This document shows, piece after piece, positions 13,640-22,534 of a stretch of DNA of 64,000 nt. A program made the translations under genes and the position numbers. Under the pieces are notes generated by a model. The model had not been told where the DNA came from. It did no database searches and worked only from the letters and a program-made list of their open reading frames with translations. Within the stretch, counting starts at the first letter, position 1; every line of letters begins with the position of its first letter. Source of the DNA: 2-02-FULL-66-14 sp037443705 (lineage in GTDB: Bacteria > Pseudomonadota > Gammaproteobacteria > Burkholderiales > SG8-39); NCBI GenBank assembly GCA_037443705.1, contig JBBINV010000001.1, positions 96,560 through 160,559 on the forward strand, written 5' to 3'.

Positions 13640-15222
13640 CCCCATTGTTCCACTTCGGCGAGCCAGCGCTCGGGGCGCTCCACGAGCGTGGCGAGCTCGC
13701 CCGCGAACACGCGCCCGCCGTTCGCATCGAGCGTGATCGGCTCGCCTTCGTTGACGCGACGCCCGCCGAACCGGAGCGTCCGGGACGCGGCGTCGATCGC
13801 GAGCGCCTCACAGGCGACGAGCAGCACCTTGCCCATCTGGCGCGCGACCACCGCTGCATGCGCGGTGCGGCTGCCGCGTGCGACGAGCAGCCCTGCCGCC
13901 GCGGCGATGCCGTCGATGTCCTCGGTGGAGGCGTCTTCGCGAACGAGGATCGGCGGCCGGCCCGCGGCGGCGAAGCGGCGCGCCGAGACGCTGTCGAGCG
14001 CGACCGGCCCCGAGGCGACACCCACGCTCGCCGGAACCGCGGCGGCGAGCGCCTCCATCGAGCCTTCGCCCGCCAGGCGCGTGCGCCGGATCGCCCCGAG
14101 CTCGAGATCCTTGAGCCGCGCAAGCGCCGCTTTCGGCTCCACGAGCCCTTCCTCGACCTGCTCTACGGCGATCCGGAGCGCCGCCCACGGCGTGCGCTTG
14201 CCGGCGCGCGTCTGCAGGAGATACAGGCGCGCGTCCTGTACCGTGAACTCGAACTCCTGCGCGTCGCCGAACTCGCGCTCGAGCGCGTGGCGCGCGGCGC
14301 CGAGTTCGCGCCAGACCGCGGGCAGCACCTGAGCGAGGCGCTCGCCGTCTCCGGCGCGATGGCGCCCGGAGACCACGTCCTCGCCCTGACTGTTGAAGAG
14401 AAAATCGATGTACAGCCGGTTCTCTCCGGTGGAGGGATCGCGCGTGAACGCGACGCCCGCGCCCGAGGTGCCACCGGCGTTGCCGAAGACCATGCGCTGG
14501 ACCGTCACCGCGGTGCCGAGACGCTCGTCGATCGCATGCAGCCGGCGGTAGCGGCGCGCTCGCTCGCTCGCCCAGGACCGGAACACGGCCGCGAGCGCGG
14601 CCTCGAGCTGCACGCGCGGATCCTCGGGAAAGCGCTCGCCCGTTTCATCCTCGAATATCGCGAGGAAGCGCTCGGCGAGCAGCGCGAGCGAGCGGAAGTC
14701 GAGCTCTCGCGCATGGGCGAGACCCTGGCGCGCGACCTCATCCGCGATCGCCCGCTCGAACGGCGCGCCGGATGCGCCGTGCACGATCTGGGCGAAGGAC
14801 TGGATCAGCCTCCGGTACGAGTCCCAGGCGAGCCGCGGATTGCCGGTGCGCCGGAGCAATCCCCGCACCGTCGCCTGCGTGAGCCCGACGTCGAGCAGCG
14901 TATCCATCATGCCCGGCATCGACACGGGGGCGCCCGAGCGCACCGCGACGAGCAGCGGCCGGCGCGGGTCGCCGAAGCGCAGGCCGCTCGCACGCTCGAG
15001 GTCCTTCAGCGCCTGGTCGAGCCCGGGCCGCAGGCGCTCGGCGGCCGCGCGCGGGTCCTCCAGATAGGCGCGGCACAGCCCCGTGCCGAGCGCAAAGCCC
15101 TCGGGCACCGGAAGACCGATGCGCGCCATGCGCGCGAGGTTGTGCGCCTTGAAGCCGATCACGGAGGCCTGCGGCGCTCCCGGCCCCAGCGGAAAGATGC
15201 CGCAGTCGACGGGCGCGTGCAT
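13615..15222 (-). CDS. PPDK-like PEP/pyruvate-binding protein lacking the PEP-barrel domain
   Basis: 535 residues. The N-terminal two thirds resemble the ATP-grasp part of pyruvate phosphate dikinase: GFKAHNLARM near the start, VAVRSGAPVSMPGMMDTLLDVGL ~93-114, and the RDPSTGENRLYIDFLF...GEDVVSG segment ~261-286. A swivelling phospho-histidine domain follows with His455 in GSRTAHAAVVARQMGK. PPDK itself is about 870 residues; the C-terminal barrel that binds PEP/pyruvate is absent here. The protein could be phosphorylated but needs another acceptor. It lies 11 bp after the PhoU/DUF47-like gene and is surely co-transcribed with it. Start: ATG at 15222, since upstream in-frame sequence lacks family features. 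Confidence 0.75.
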   Translation of the reverse strand: MHAPVDCGIFPLGPGAPQASVIGFKAHNLARMARIGLPVPEGFALGTGLCRAYLEDPRAAAERLRPGLDQALKDLERASGLRFGDPRRPLLVAVRSGAPVSMPGMMDTLLDVGLTQATVRGLLRRTGNPRLAWDSYRRLIQSFAQIVHGASGAPFERAIADEVARQGLAHARELDFRSLALLAERFLAIFEDETGERFPEDPRVQLEAALAAVFRSWASERARRYRRLHAIDERLGTAVTVQRMVFGNAGGTSGAGVAFTRDPSTGENRLYIDFLFNSQGEDVVSGRHRAGDGERLAQVLPAVWRELGAARHALEREFGDAQEFEFTVQDARLYLLQTRAGKRTPWAALRIAVEQVEEGLVEPKAALARLKDLELGAIRRTRLAGEGSMEALAAAVPASVGVASGPVALDSVSARRFAAAGRPPILVREDASTEDIDGIAAAAGLLVARGSRTAHAAVVARQMGKVLLVACEALAIDAASRTLRFGGRRVNEGEPITLDANGGRVFAGELATLVERPERWLAEVEQWGHAAESTL

Positions 15223-15233
15223 CGCGCGTCCCG

Positions 15234-17159
15234 CTACGCCATCACCGTGCCGAGGACGTGATCGCGCAGCGCGAGCGCGCTGTGCATCATCGTGTCGGTC
15301 GCGCTCTCGAGGCCCCTCGCGATCTCGGCGACGACGAACACGGTGCGCGGCTCGACGCCGCTTCCCGCGAGCGCCGTGTGCACCGCGCGCTCGGCCTCGT
15401 CGCCGCGCTGCTCCAGCTCCACGATGCGGTGGATCGACTCGAGGAACTCCTGCACCTCGCCGCGCGGTGTGCCGCGCGCGAAGTCGTGCGCGCCCTCCAC
15501 CGCCTTCAGGTACTCCTGCGCCGCGTGCAGCGCGAGTTCCGCCAGCATCGCGAGCGGCGCAGCCGCCGGTGCGGCAATCGGCCCCGGCGCGAGCAGCGAG
15601 AGGTGGAAGGCGGCGTCCTCGAGCGCGTCCACCGTGTCGTCGCCGCGCTCGACGAGCCGCGCGAGCTCCGCCACGTTCGCCGAGCGGCGCCCGAGCTCGC
15701 GCGCGAGGTTGACGAGTTCGTCCGCGCGCCGCTCCCAGTCCTTGGCGCGGCGCGCCGCCGCCGCGGCCGAGGCGCCTGCGTCGGCGAGCGCGTCGCGAAC
15801 GGCGGAGGCGATCTCGATCGCGAGGCTCACCTGCTCGGAGGCGTAGTCGAGCACCGTCTGGCGCACCGAGAGGAGCGACCCCAGAAGCTCTACGCGCAGC
15901 TCGTCGGCGAGCAGCGCCGGCGGGCGCCCTTCGCGCTGGGCGTCGGTGGCGGCGCGGAACGCGAACTTGAGGTAATTGAGCGCGGCTTTCCCCCCCAGGA
16001 CATCGTCCAGGCGCGCGCCGAACCCGGTAGGGGTCTTGCCCAGGGAGGCCAGCGCTTCGAACACGAGCTGCTCGCCGCCCGCCTTCAGGAACCCCATGTG
16101 CCCTACGTCCTCGTCGGCGGCCCACTTGAGCAGCGCGAGCGTGTCCTTCTTGCGCAGGAGCAGCCGCAGGCGCTTGCGCGCGCGGTTCCAGTCGATCAGG
16201 TAGACCAGGCGCGAGCCGAGGAACTCGAGGTACTGCTCGAGCGACGCCGGGTCGGGCGCGGTGTAGGTACCGACCGCGAGATGATAGATCCCGTCCTCGA
16301 AGCTTTCGTCCGTCCTGGAACGCGTGTCGCTCCAGGCGATCGGCCATCGCGCGAGCAGGCTCTGAAAGAACACGAGCTTGGGCAGGTGCACGTCGGTATA
16401 GACGAGCGTCGCGACGAGCCCCTCCACGCGCACCACCAGCACGTGCGCGTCGGTCGTGCCGATATCGTTCTGAAGCACTACACGCCCTTCGGCGCGCGTC
16501 GCGGTCGTGTCGAGGCCCGGGTGATCGAACTTGAGCGGCGCAGTGCGGCGCACCCCGCGCGCGAAAGCCGCTACGAGCGATCGGTCCTCCGGCGCGAGGG
16601 CGTAGGCGCGCGCGCCCTCGATCGTCTCGGTGGCGGAGGCCGCCTGCAGGCGATTGAGGGCCTTGTGCAGATCCATGACGAGGCGGTGCAGGGTTTCGCC
16701 CGCGTCCCGCCCGGCTCCCGTGGCGCGCGCGATCGCCGCGTCGCTCACGCGCTCGTCTGCCTCGACCCACGGCTCGGCGAAGAGCGCGCTGCGGCGGCTC
16801 TCGAACGAGGCCGCAGCGGCATCTTCCGCGGCACGCAAGGGCGCGATCATTTCGCCCAGCGCGCCGCGGATCCGCTCGAAGAGCGCGGCCGCGCCGGGGA
16901 TCGCGACGTGCGTGGCGTCCAGGCGCCGCGCGGCGGCGATCATGTCGTCGAGCGCCACGTCGTCCTCGCCGGCGGCGATGCGTTCGCGGCGCAGGTCGGG
17001 GCGTTCCTCGGGCGGGCGCGCGGCGTTCGCGCCGGCGAGCTGGAGCAGCGTGAAGTAGTACTTGGCGCGGTCGTTCGCCGCGAGCGCCCGGTTCGTGAGC
17101 GCGGGTAGCGCCAGGCGCGACTCGCCGAGCGCCTCGAGGATCCTCTGCTTGTCGGCCAT
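15234..17159 (-). CDS. Unknown protein with a PhoU/DUF47-like C-terminal half
   Basis: 641 residues from the ATG at 17159 (MADKQRILEALGE). The N-terminal 400 residues match no family I know. The last ~220 residues are all-helical with repeated acidic motifs (WERRADELV, RGDDTVDALED, EQRGDEAERAV, ESATDTMMH). These resemble the metal-binding repeats of PhoU/DUF47 proteins, which regulate phosphate uptake. A perfect TTGAC-N4-GTCAA box lies 35 bp upstream of the start. Pairing with the PPDK-like gene suggests a phosphate- or PEP-related task, but this is inference. Confidence 0.65.
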   Translation of the reverse strand: MADKQRILEALGESRLALPALTNRALAANDRAKYYFTLLQLAGANAARPPEERPDLRRERIAAGEDDVALDDMIAAARRLDATHVAIPGAAALFERIRGALGEMIAPLRAAEDAAAASFESRRSALFAEPWVEADERVSDAAIARATGAGRDAGETLHRLVMDLHKALNRLQAASATETIEGARAYALAPEDRSLVAAFARGVRRTAPLKFDHPGLDTTATRAEGRVVLQNDIGTTDAHVLVVRVEGLVATLVYTDVHLPKLVFFQSLLARWPIAWSDTRSRTDESFEDGIYHLAVGTYTAPDPASLEQYLEFLGSRLVYLIDWNRARKRLRLLLRKKDTLALLKWAADEDVGHMGFLKAGGEQLVFEALASLGKTPTGFGARLDDVLGGKAALNYLKFAFRAATDAQREGRPPALLADELRVELLGSLLSVRQTVLDYASEQVSLAIEIASAVRDALADAGASAAAAARRAKDWERRADELVNLARELGRRSANVAELARLVERGDDTVDALEDAAFHLSLLAPGPIAAPAAAPLAMLAELALHAAQEYLKAVEGAHDFARGTPRGEVQEFLESIHRIVELEQRGDEAERAVHTALAGSGVEPRTVFVVAEIARGLESATDTMMHSALALRDHVLGTVMA

Positions 17160-17193
17160 GGGAGACAGTTTCGCGGCCACGCCGGCCCCCGGG

Positions 17194-17207
17194 TTGACCC
17201 GGGTCAA
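17194..17207. promoter_or_regulatory. FNR/Dnr-type box
   Basis: TTGACCCGGGTCAA, a perfect 14-bp palindrome of the Crp/Fnr superfamily type (consensus TTGAT-N4-ATCAA with C/G at the inner position). It lies between the DUF2891 gene and the PhoU/DUF47-like gene, 35 bp before the latter's ATG, so it would control the minus-strand pair. Confidence 0.55.
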
Positions 17208-17208
17208 A

Positions 17209-18171
17209 TCAGGGACGCTCTCCGAGCGCGAGCGCGGCGAAGCTCGCGAGCCAGTGCGCTCCCGCGTAATCGCCCCCGGCGACGTGCGGCATGCCGTGAG
17301 CGAGATGCGTTTCGGCCAGCTCCGCGTATCCCAGGCGCCGGAAGCACCACGCACGGGAGAGCGCGAGGCCGTCCAGGTGGCTTTGCTTGGGATCGGTTCG
17401 GTCGGCGGGATTCGGGGGTGCGGACAGAGCGGCGAACCCGCCCGGGACGAACCCCGCCAGCCATTTGGCGAACTCCGGTTCCGGAAGAAGGTCCTTCATG
17501 AGCACCGCCTCCAAGAGTGCGGGCGAAAGAAAATCGTCCAGCGAGGGTTCGTACGCAAGAGGCGCGTTCGCGTCGTGCGAATACCAGCGTCGCGCCGAAT
17601 CGGCGATGACCTCGCTGAGAGATGTGTCGCCCGAAACCCGCGCGTAATCGAGACCCAGCACGCACGCGAACGCGGTGTTGGCATGGGTTCCGGCGCGGAT
17701 GGGATAGGGCGAGGCGGCGAGAAACCCGGCGAACCGCTTCGCGAGCAGCCCGGCGAGCGGCGCGAGCGCGCCGGTCCAGCGCGCGTTACCGGCCCGCAGG
17801 CACTCGGCCTGCAGCTCCATCAGCCACGCCCAGCCGTAAGGACGTTCGAAGGTTTTTCCGGAGGGGCTGGTGAAATAGGCAAGCTCCCTCTGAAGGGCCT
17901 CCTCGCTCAGGTGCTCGTTCAGGACGGCTTCGATGGCCTGTCCTTCGGGGAGCTCCGGATACAGGCGCAGCAGCCGCGCGAGCAGCCAGTGCATGTGCAC
18001 CGCCGAGTGCCAGTCGTAGGCGCCGAAGAACGCGGGGTGGACGCGCCGCGGCGCGAGTTCGCCAGGCGCGGCGAGAAGCAGATGATCGAGCTTGCGCGGA
18101 TACTCGCGCGATACGTTCGCGAGCGCCACGCGCGCAAGGCTTGCGGCTATGGTCGCGCCCAGCTCCGTCAC
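17209..18171 (-). CDS. DUF2891 family protein
   Basis: 320 residues from a GTG start. Tryptophan- and histidine-rich sequence with HPAFFGAYDWHSAVHMHW near residue 50, FERPYGWAWLMELQ, and SHLDGLALSRAW. This matches my memory of the DUF2891 family, which has an alpha/alpha-barrel look like glycan-processing proteins but no proven activity. It is divergent from glmU, with only 38 bp between the starts, so the two may share a promoter region. Link to cell-wall sugar metabolism is only by position. Confidence 0.75.
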   Translation of the reverse strand: MTELGATIAASLARVALANVSREYPRKLDHLLLAAPGELAPRRVHPAFFGAYDWHSAVHMHWLLARLLRLYPELPEGQAIEAVLNEHLSEEALQRELAYFTSPSGKTFERPYGWAWLMELQAECLRAGNARWTGALAPLAGLLAKRFAGFLAASPYPIRAGTHANTAFACVLGLDYARVSGDTSLSEVIADSARRWYSHDANAPLAYEPSLDDFLSPALLEAVLMKDLLPEPEFAKWLAGFVPGGFAALSAPPNPADRTDPKQSHLDGLALSRAWCFRRLGYAELAETHLAHGMPHVAGGDYAGAHWLASFAALALGERP

Positions 18172-18189
18172 GGTGCCGGAATGTTACGC

Positions 18190-18195
18190 TAGAAT
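18190..18195 (+). promoter_or_regulatory. Possible -10 element for glmU
   Basis: TAGAAT lies 14 bp before the glmU ATG in the short divergent gap. A matching -35 is not obvious. A short leader would result. Confidence 0.3.
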
Positions 18196-18209
18196 CAACG
18201 CGATACCTC

Positions 18210-19568
18210 ATGTCTCTCGAAATCGTCGTCCTCGCCGCGGGCCAGGGCAAGCGCATGCGCTCCGCGCTGCCGAAGGTGCTGCACCGCCTTGCGGGCCGGC
18301 CGCTTCTCGCGCACGTGCTCGATACGGCGCGCGCGCTCGCGCCCGGGCGCATCCTTGTCGTGCACGGCCACGGCGGCGAGGCAGTACGCGCCGCGTGCCA
18401 CGGCGCCGGCATCGAGTGGGTCGAGCAGCGCGAGCAGCTCGGCACCGGGCACGCGGTGCTGCAGGCGCTGCCGCGCGTGGCGCCCGAATCCGAGGTGATG
18501 GTGCTTTATGGCGACGTGCCGCTCGTGCGCGCGGAAACTCTGCGGCGGCTGGCGGATTCCGCGCGCGGCGGCCTGGCGATCCTCACCGCCGAACCTCCCG
18601 ATCCCGTGGGCTACGGGCGCGTCGTGCGCGGTCCGGGCGGGCGGGTCGAACGCATCGTGGAGCAAAAGGATGCGACGGACACCGAGGCCGCGATCCGCGA
18701 GGTGAACGCGGGATTTCTCGCCGCGAAGGCCGCCCGCCTCGCCGGGTGGCTATCGCGAGTCGGGAACGCAAACGCGCAGAACGAGTACTACCTCCCCGAC
18801 GTGATTGGGCTCGCGGTGGCCGATGGCGTGCCGGTGAGCGCGGTGAAGGCCGCCGACTGGCACGAGGCCGCAGGCGTCAACTCGCGCCATGAGCTCGCGA
18901 TCCTCGAGCGCGCCTACCAGATCGCGCAGGCGAAGCGCCTGCTCGAAGCGGGCGTGGCGCTCGCCGATCCTTCGCGCATCGACGTGCGCGGGACGCTCGA
19001 ATGCGGCGCCGACGTCTCGATCGATGTCAATTGCGTGTTCGAGGGGAAGGTAACGCTCGGCGACGGCGTGCGCGTCGGAGCGAATTGCGTCCTGGGAAAT
19101 GTATCGGTTTCGAGAAACACCGAAATCCTTCCGTTTTGCCTTCTGGAGGATTCCCAGATCGGGGAGCGCTGCCGCATCGGGCCCTATGCGCGATTGCGGC
19201 CCGGCGCGAGCCTCGCGGAAGAGGTGCACATCGGCAACTTCGTCGAGGTGAAGGCGAGCCGCATCGGCGCAGGCTCCAAGGCGAACCACCTTGCCTATCT
19301 CGGCGACGCCGAAATCGGGCGCGGCGTGAACGTGGGCGCCGGCACGATCACCTGCAACTACGACGGCGCCGCCAAGCACCGCACCGTGATCGAGGACGAC
19401 TGCTTCATCGGCTCGGACGCGACGCTGGTCGCACCGGTGCGCATCGCCCGGGGCTCGTACATCGGCGCGGGTTCCACGATCAGCAAGGACACGCCCGCCG
19501 GGCAGCTCAGCGTCGCGCGCGCCAGGCAGGTGGCCGTTCCGCGCTGGAATCCCCCGAGAAAGAAGTAG
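18210..19568 (+). CDS. glmU: Bifunctional GlmU: glucosamine-1-P acetyltransferase / N-acetylglucosamine-1-P uridyltransferase
   Basis: Makes UDP-GlcNAc for peptidoglycan and LPS. 452 residues. The N-terminal pyrophosphorylase domain starts with LAAGQGKRMRS, then LGTGHAV and LYGDVPLV. The C-terminal left-handed beta-helix shows hexapeptide repeats (VRVGANCVLGN, IGNFVEVKAS, GVNVGAGTITCNYDG with the catalytic-loop region). The ATG at 18210 begins at the conserved SLEIVVLAAG strand. glmS follows after 4 bp, so the two steps to UDP-GlcNAc are co-expressed. Confidence 0.95.
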   Translation: MSLEIVVLAAGQGKRMRSALPKVLHRLAGRPLLAHVLDTARALAPGRILVVHGHGGEAVRAACHGAGIEWVEQREQLGTGHAVLQALPRVAPESEVMVLYGDVPLVRAETLRRLADSARGGLAILTAEPPDPVGYGRVVRGPGGRVERIVEQKDATDTEAAIREVNAGFLAAKAARLAGWLSRVGNANAQNEYYLPDVIGLAVADGVPVSAVKAADWHEAAGVNSRHELAILERAYQIAQAKRLLEAGVALADPSRIDVRGTLECGADVSIDVNCVFEGKVTLGDGVRVGANCVLGNVSVSRNTEILPFCLLEDSQIGERCRIGPYARLRPGASLAEEVHIGNFVEVKASRIGAGSKANHLAYLGDAEIGRGVNVGAGTITCNYDGAAKHRTVIEDDCFIGSDATLVAPVRIARGSYIGAGSTISKDTPAGQLSVARARQVAVPRWNPPRKK

Positions 19569-19572
19569 CCTG

Positions 19573-21390
19573 ATGTGCGGAATCGTCGGCGCGGCCGCCA
19601 GGCGCGACATCGTCCCGGTTCTGTTGGAGGGCCTGCGGCGCCTGGAATACCGCGGCTACGACTCGTGCGGCGTGGCGACGGTTTCAACCCATGGGCTGGA
19701 ACGGATCCGAAGCGTCGCGCGGGTTTCCGACCTGGAACTGCAGGTCAACGGTACAAATCTCGCCGCCGAGACCGGCATCGCGCACACGCGCTGGGCCACG
19801 CACGGCGCGCCGGTGACGCACAACGCGCACCCGATCCTGTCGCGCGGCGAAATTGCGCTGGTACACAACGGCATCATCGAGAACTACGAGGAGCTGCGCG
19901 CGGAGCTCATGGCGCGCGGCTACGTCTTCGAGACGCAGACCGACACCGAGGTGATCGCGCACCTGGTGCACAGCCTTTACCAGGGCAGCCTCTACGAGGC
20001 GGTGCGCCGCGCGGTTGCGCGCCTCGCGGGTGCCTACGCCATCGCGGTCCTTGCGAAGGGCGAGCCTCACCGCGTGGTAGGCGCGCGCGCCGGAAGCCCG
20101 CTCGTCGTGGGCGTGGGCGCGAACGAGATGTTCCTTGCCTCCGACGCGCTCGCGCTCTCGGGCACCACCGGGCGCATTGCCTACCTCGAGGAGGGCGACG
20201 TTGCCGAGATCTCGCTCGAGGGTTTTCGCGTGCGCGACGCGGTCGGCCGCGAGGCGAACCGCGAGGTGCGCACCGTCGAGGTCGCGAACGCCGCCGCCGA
20301 GCTCGGTCCCTACCGCCACTTCATGCAGAAGGAGATCTTCGAGCAGCCGCGCGCGGTGGCGGACACGCTGGAAGGCGTTGCGGGAATTTCTCCCTCGCTG
20401 TTCGAAGACCCGGAAGGGAAGACTCTCACGGAGGTCAAAAGCGTCCTCGTCCTCGCCTGCGGCACGAGCTACTACGCGGGGCTCACGGCGAAGACCTGGC
20501 TCGAGTCGCTCGCGCGTCTGCCGACGCAGGTCGAGGTCGCGAGCGAGTATCGCTACCGCGAGAGCGTGCCGGACCCGGGCGCGCTCGTGGTGGGGGTGTC
20601 GCAGTCGGGCGAGACCGCCGATACGCTCGCCGCGCTCCGGCACGCGCGCGCCCTCGGGCAGGAGAGGACGCTGGGGATCTGCAATGTCGCTACCAGCGCG
20701 ATGCTGCGCGAGACGAGGCTTAGCTTCCTCACCCACGCAGGCGTCGAGATCGGGGTCGCCTCGACCAAGGCCTTCACGACGCAGCTCGTGGGGCTTTTCC
20801 TGCTGTCACTGGTCCTGGCGAAATTGAGAAATCGATTGCCGGCGGAGGAAGAGCAACGGCACCTCAGGACCCTTCGGCATCTTCCCAAGGCGCTCGGCGC
20901 GGCGCTCGCGCTCGAGCCGCAGCTGATCGCGTGGTCGGAGCGCTTCGCCGGGAAGGAGCATGCGCTTTTCCTGGGACGCGGGCCGCACTATCCGATCGCG
21001 ATGGAGGGGGCGCTGAAGCTCAAGGAGATCTCCTACATCCACGCCGAGGCCTACCCGGCGGGCGAGCTGAAGCACGGGCCGCTCGCGCTCGTCACCTCCG
21101 AGATGCCGGTGGTGACCGTGGCGCCGAACGACGCGCTGCTCGAGAAGCTCAAGTCCAACATGCAGGAGGTGCGCGCGCGCGGCGGCGAGCTCTACGTGCT
21201 CACCGATTCGGGCACGCGCATCGTCTCGGGCGAGGGCATGCACGTGATCCGGCTTCCCGAGCACTACGGGCTCCTGTCGCCGATCCTGCACGTGGTGCCG
21301 CTGCAACTGCTCGCCTACCACACCGCGCTCGCGCGCGGCAGCGACGTCGACAAGCCGCGCAACCTCGCCAAGTCGGTGACGGTCGAGTAG
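19573..21390 (+). CDS. glmS: Glutamine:fructose-6-phosphate aminotransferase (isomerizing)
   Basis: Forms glucosamine-6-phosphate from fructose-6-P and glutamine. 605 residues. The nucleophile Cys2 is in MCGIVGA, glutaminase-site residues are in HTRWATHG and HNGIIENY, and the two SIS sugar-phosphate domains carry ACGTSYYAG, VSQSGETADTL and AYPAGELKHGPLAL. The C-terminus NLAKSVTVE is the family's usual end. No glmS ribozyme is expected, or seen, in the 4-bp gap. Confidence 0.96.
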   Translation: MCGIVGAAARRDIVPVLLEGLRRLEYRGYDSCGVATVSTHGLERIRSVARVSDLELQVNGTNLAAETGIAHTRWATHGAPVTHNAHPILSRGEIALVHNGIIENYEELRAELMARGYVFETQTDTEVIAHLVHSLYQGSLYEAVRRAVARLAGAYAIAVLAKGEPHRVVGARAGSPLVVGVGANEMFLASDALALSGTTGRIAYLEEGDVAEISLEGFRVRDAVGREANREVRTVEVANAAAELGPYRHFMQKEIFEQPRAVADTLEGVAGISPSLFEDPEGKTLTEVKSVLVLACGTSYYAGLTAKTWLESLARLPTQVEVASEYRYRESVPDPGALVVGVSQSGETADTLAALRHARALGQERTLGICNVATSAMLRETRLSFLTHAGVEIGVASTKAFTTQLVGLFLLSLVLAKLRNRLPAEEEQRHLRTLRHLPKALGAALALEPQLIAWSERFAGKEHALFLGRGPHYPIAMEGALKLKEISYIHAEAYPAGELKHGPLALVTSEMPVVTVAPNDALLEKLKSNMQEVRARGGELYVLTDSGTRIVSGEGMHVIRLPEHYGLLSPILHVVPLQLLAYHTALARGSDVDKPRNLAKSVTVE

Positions 21391-21396
21391 CGCCGG

Positions 21397-21416
21397 ATCC
21401 CCGCTTGCGCGGGGAT
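21397..21416. repeat. Short palindromic hairpin, REP-like family copy 2
   Basis: Perfect 8-bp stem ATCCCCGC / GCGGGGAT with a TTGC loop, 6 bp after the glmS stop. It sits between converging genes (glmS and the SDR gene). Same family as 563-582 and 32625-32644. Confidence 0.6.
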
Positions 21417-21429
21417 GACGGCCTCGCCG

Positions 21430-22131
21430 TCAGCCGTGCATCGTGAGGCCGCCCGAGACGCTGAGGGTCTGGCCGGTGATGAACTCGGCGTCGTCGCTCG
21501 AGAGGAACAGCACCGCGCCGGGGATGTCTTCGGGCTTGCCCAGCCGCCCGATCGGGATCGCGCGGCGATAGGCTTCGCGCAGCTTCTCCGGATTGCCGGC
21601 GCCCTGCATGAAGGCTTCGAGCATACCGGTCTCGGTGAGCCCCGGGCAGACGGTGTTGAGGCGCACGCCTTTGGAGGCGAGCTCGCGCGAAAGGGTCTTC
21701 GTGAGCGCGATGATCCCGCCCTTGCACGCCGAGTAGGGCGCCTCGCCCGAGGAGCCCACGCGGCCCGCATCCGACGCGATGTTCACGACCTTGCCGCCCC
21801 CGCGCTCGACCATGCCGGGGAGCACGCAATGCAGCAGATTCATCGCGCCGACGAGATTGATCGAGATGATCTTCTGCCAGAACGCGGGATCGGTCTTGAG
21901 AAACGGCTTGAACATGTCCCAGCCCGCGTTGTTCACGAGGATGTCCACCGGCCCGACCCTGTCAACCGCGGTCTTTACGCCCTGGTAGTCGGTGATATCC
22001 ACAGGGGGGGTGCCGTTGAGGTCGAACACCACGACCCGGGTTCCTTCCTCCTCGAATCGCCGCACGATCGCGGCGCCGATGCCGGCGGCTCCGCCGGTCA
22101 CGATTGCGGTCTTGCCTTTCAGTCCTCTCAT
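21430..22131 (-). CDS. SDR dehydrogenase similar to 2-hydroxycyclohexanecarboxyl-CoA dehydrogenase (BadH-like)
   Basis: 233 residues. Rossmann loop TGGAAGIG ~13-20, NNAG near 67, catalytic Ser in NIASDAGRVGSS, and YSACK with the Tyr/Lys pair. The FLKTDP..W..II.INL and SDAGRVGSSGEA wording is that of BadH-type dehydrogenases of alicyclic carboxyl-CoA esters. It is the last gene of the kor operon, only 4 bp after the RidA-like gene. No had gene (the zinc dehydrogenase for 6-hydroxycyclohex-1-ene-1-carbonyl-CoA) is in the window, so this SDR could do that oxidation; this is unproven. A second BadH-like SDR is at 60880. Confidence 0.82.
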   Translation of the reverse strand: MRGLKGKTAIVTGGAAGIGAAIVRRFEEEGTRVVVFDLNGTPPVDITDYQGVKTAVDRVGPVDILVNNAGWDMFKPFLKTDPAFWQKIISINLVGAMNLLHCVLPGMVERGGGKVVNIASDAGRVGSSGEAPYSACKGGIIALTKTLSRELASKGVRLNTVCPGLTETGMLEAFMQGAGNPEKLREAYRRAIPIGRLGKPEDIPGAVLFLSSDDAEFITGQTLSVSGGLTMHG

Positions 22132-22135
22132 CGGT

Positions 22136-22534
22136 TCACTCCGGTGGTATCACGGCGGTCGCCTCGAGCTCGATCTTGGCGGGGCTGTCGAGGAGGTCCG
22201 AGACGAAGATCATGCTCATGCAGGGGTAGTGCCGCCCCATCAGCGCGCGCCAGATCCGGCCGAGCTGCGGCCGCGCGGCGAGATACGCGGGCTTGTCGCA
22301 GCAGAAGGCGGTGATGCGGCAGATGTGCTCGGGCCGCCCGCCGTCCGAGGCGAGCACCGCGAGCACGTTCTTCAGCGCCTGCTCGAACTGTGGCGCAATC
22401 TCTTCCGAATGAAACTTCTGCGCGGCGTCCCAGCCGACCTGCCCGGCGACGAACACGATGCGCCCCGCCGGCACCGAGATGCCGTTGGCGTAGCCGACCG
22501 GCGGCGCCCAGCCTTCCGGGAGCAGGACCTTCAT
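22136..22534 (-). CDS. RidA-like (YjgF/YER057c/UK114) protein, non-archetypal
   Basis: 132 residues with the family fold pattern: VFVAGQVGWD early, QFEQALKNVLAVLA, and the closing KIELEATAVI. In enamine-hydrolysing RidA an Arg occupies the segment before the last strand (PARSxVEV). Here the aligned segment reads PCMSMIFV, so the Arg is replaced by Met and classical RidA activity is doubtful. The start overlaps the ferritin-like gene by 4 bp (ATGA). Rid-like proteins of this sort are known in aromatic degradation clusters. Confidence 0.8.
   Translation of the reverse strand: MKVLLPEGWAPPVGYANGISVPAGRIVFVAGQVGWDAAQKFHSEEIAPQFEQALKNVLAVLASDGGRPEHICRITAFCCDKPAYLAARPQLGRIWRALMGRHYPCMSMIFVSDLLDSPAKIELEATAVIPPE

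Noticed and set aside
13615..15222. Full pyruvate phosphate dikinase
   Set aside because: 535 residues only; the C-terminal PEP/pyruvate barrel is missing and the downstream sequence belongs to a convergent gene.
13489..17108. Plus-strand open frames of ~590 and ~616 codons opposite the PPDK-like and PhoU/DUF47-like genes
   Set aside because: The minus-strand products show clear domain motifs (H455 phospho-His region, PhoU-like helices). The plus-strand translations are low-complexity shadows.
19569..19572. glmS ribozyme
   Set aside because: Only 4 bp separate glmU and glmS, and this ribozyme is a feature of Firmicutes-type genomes.
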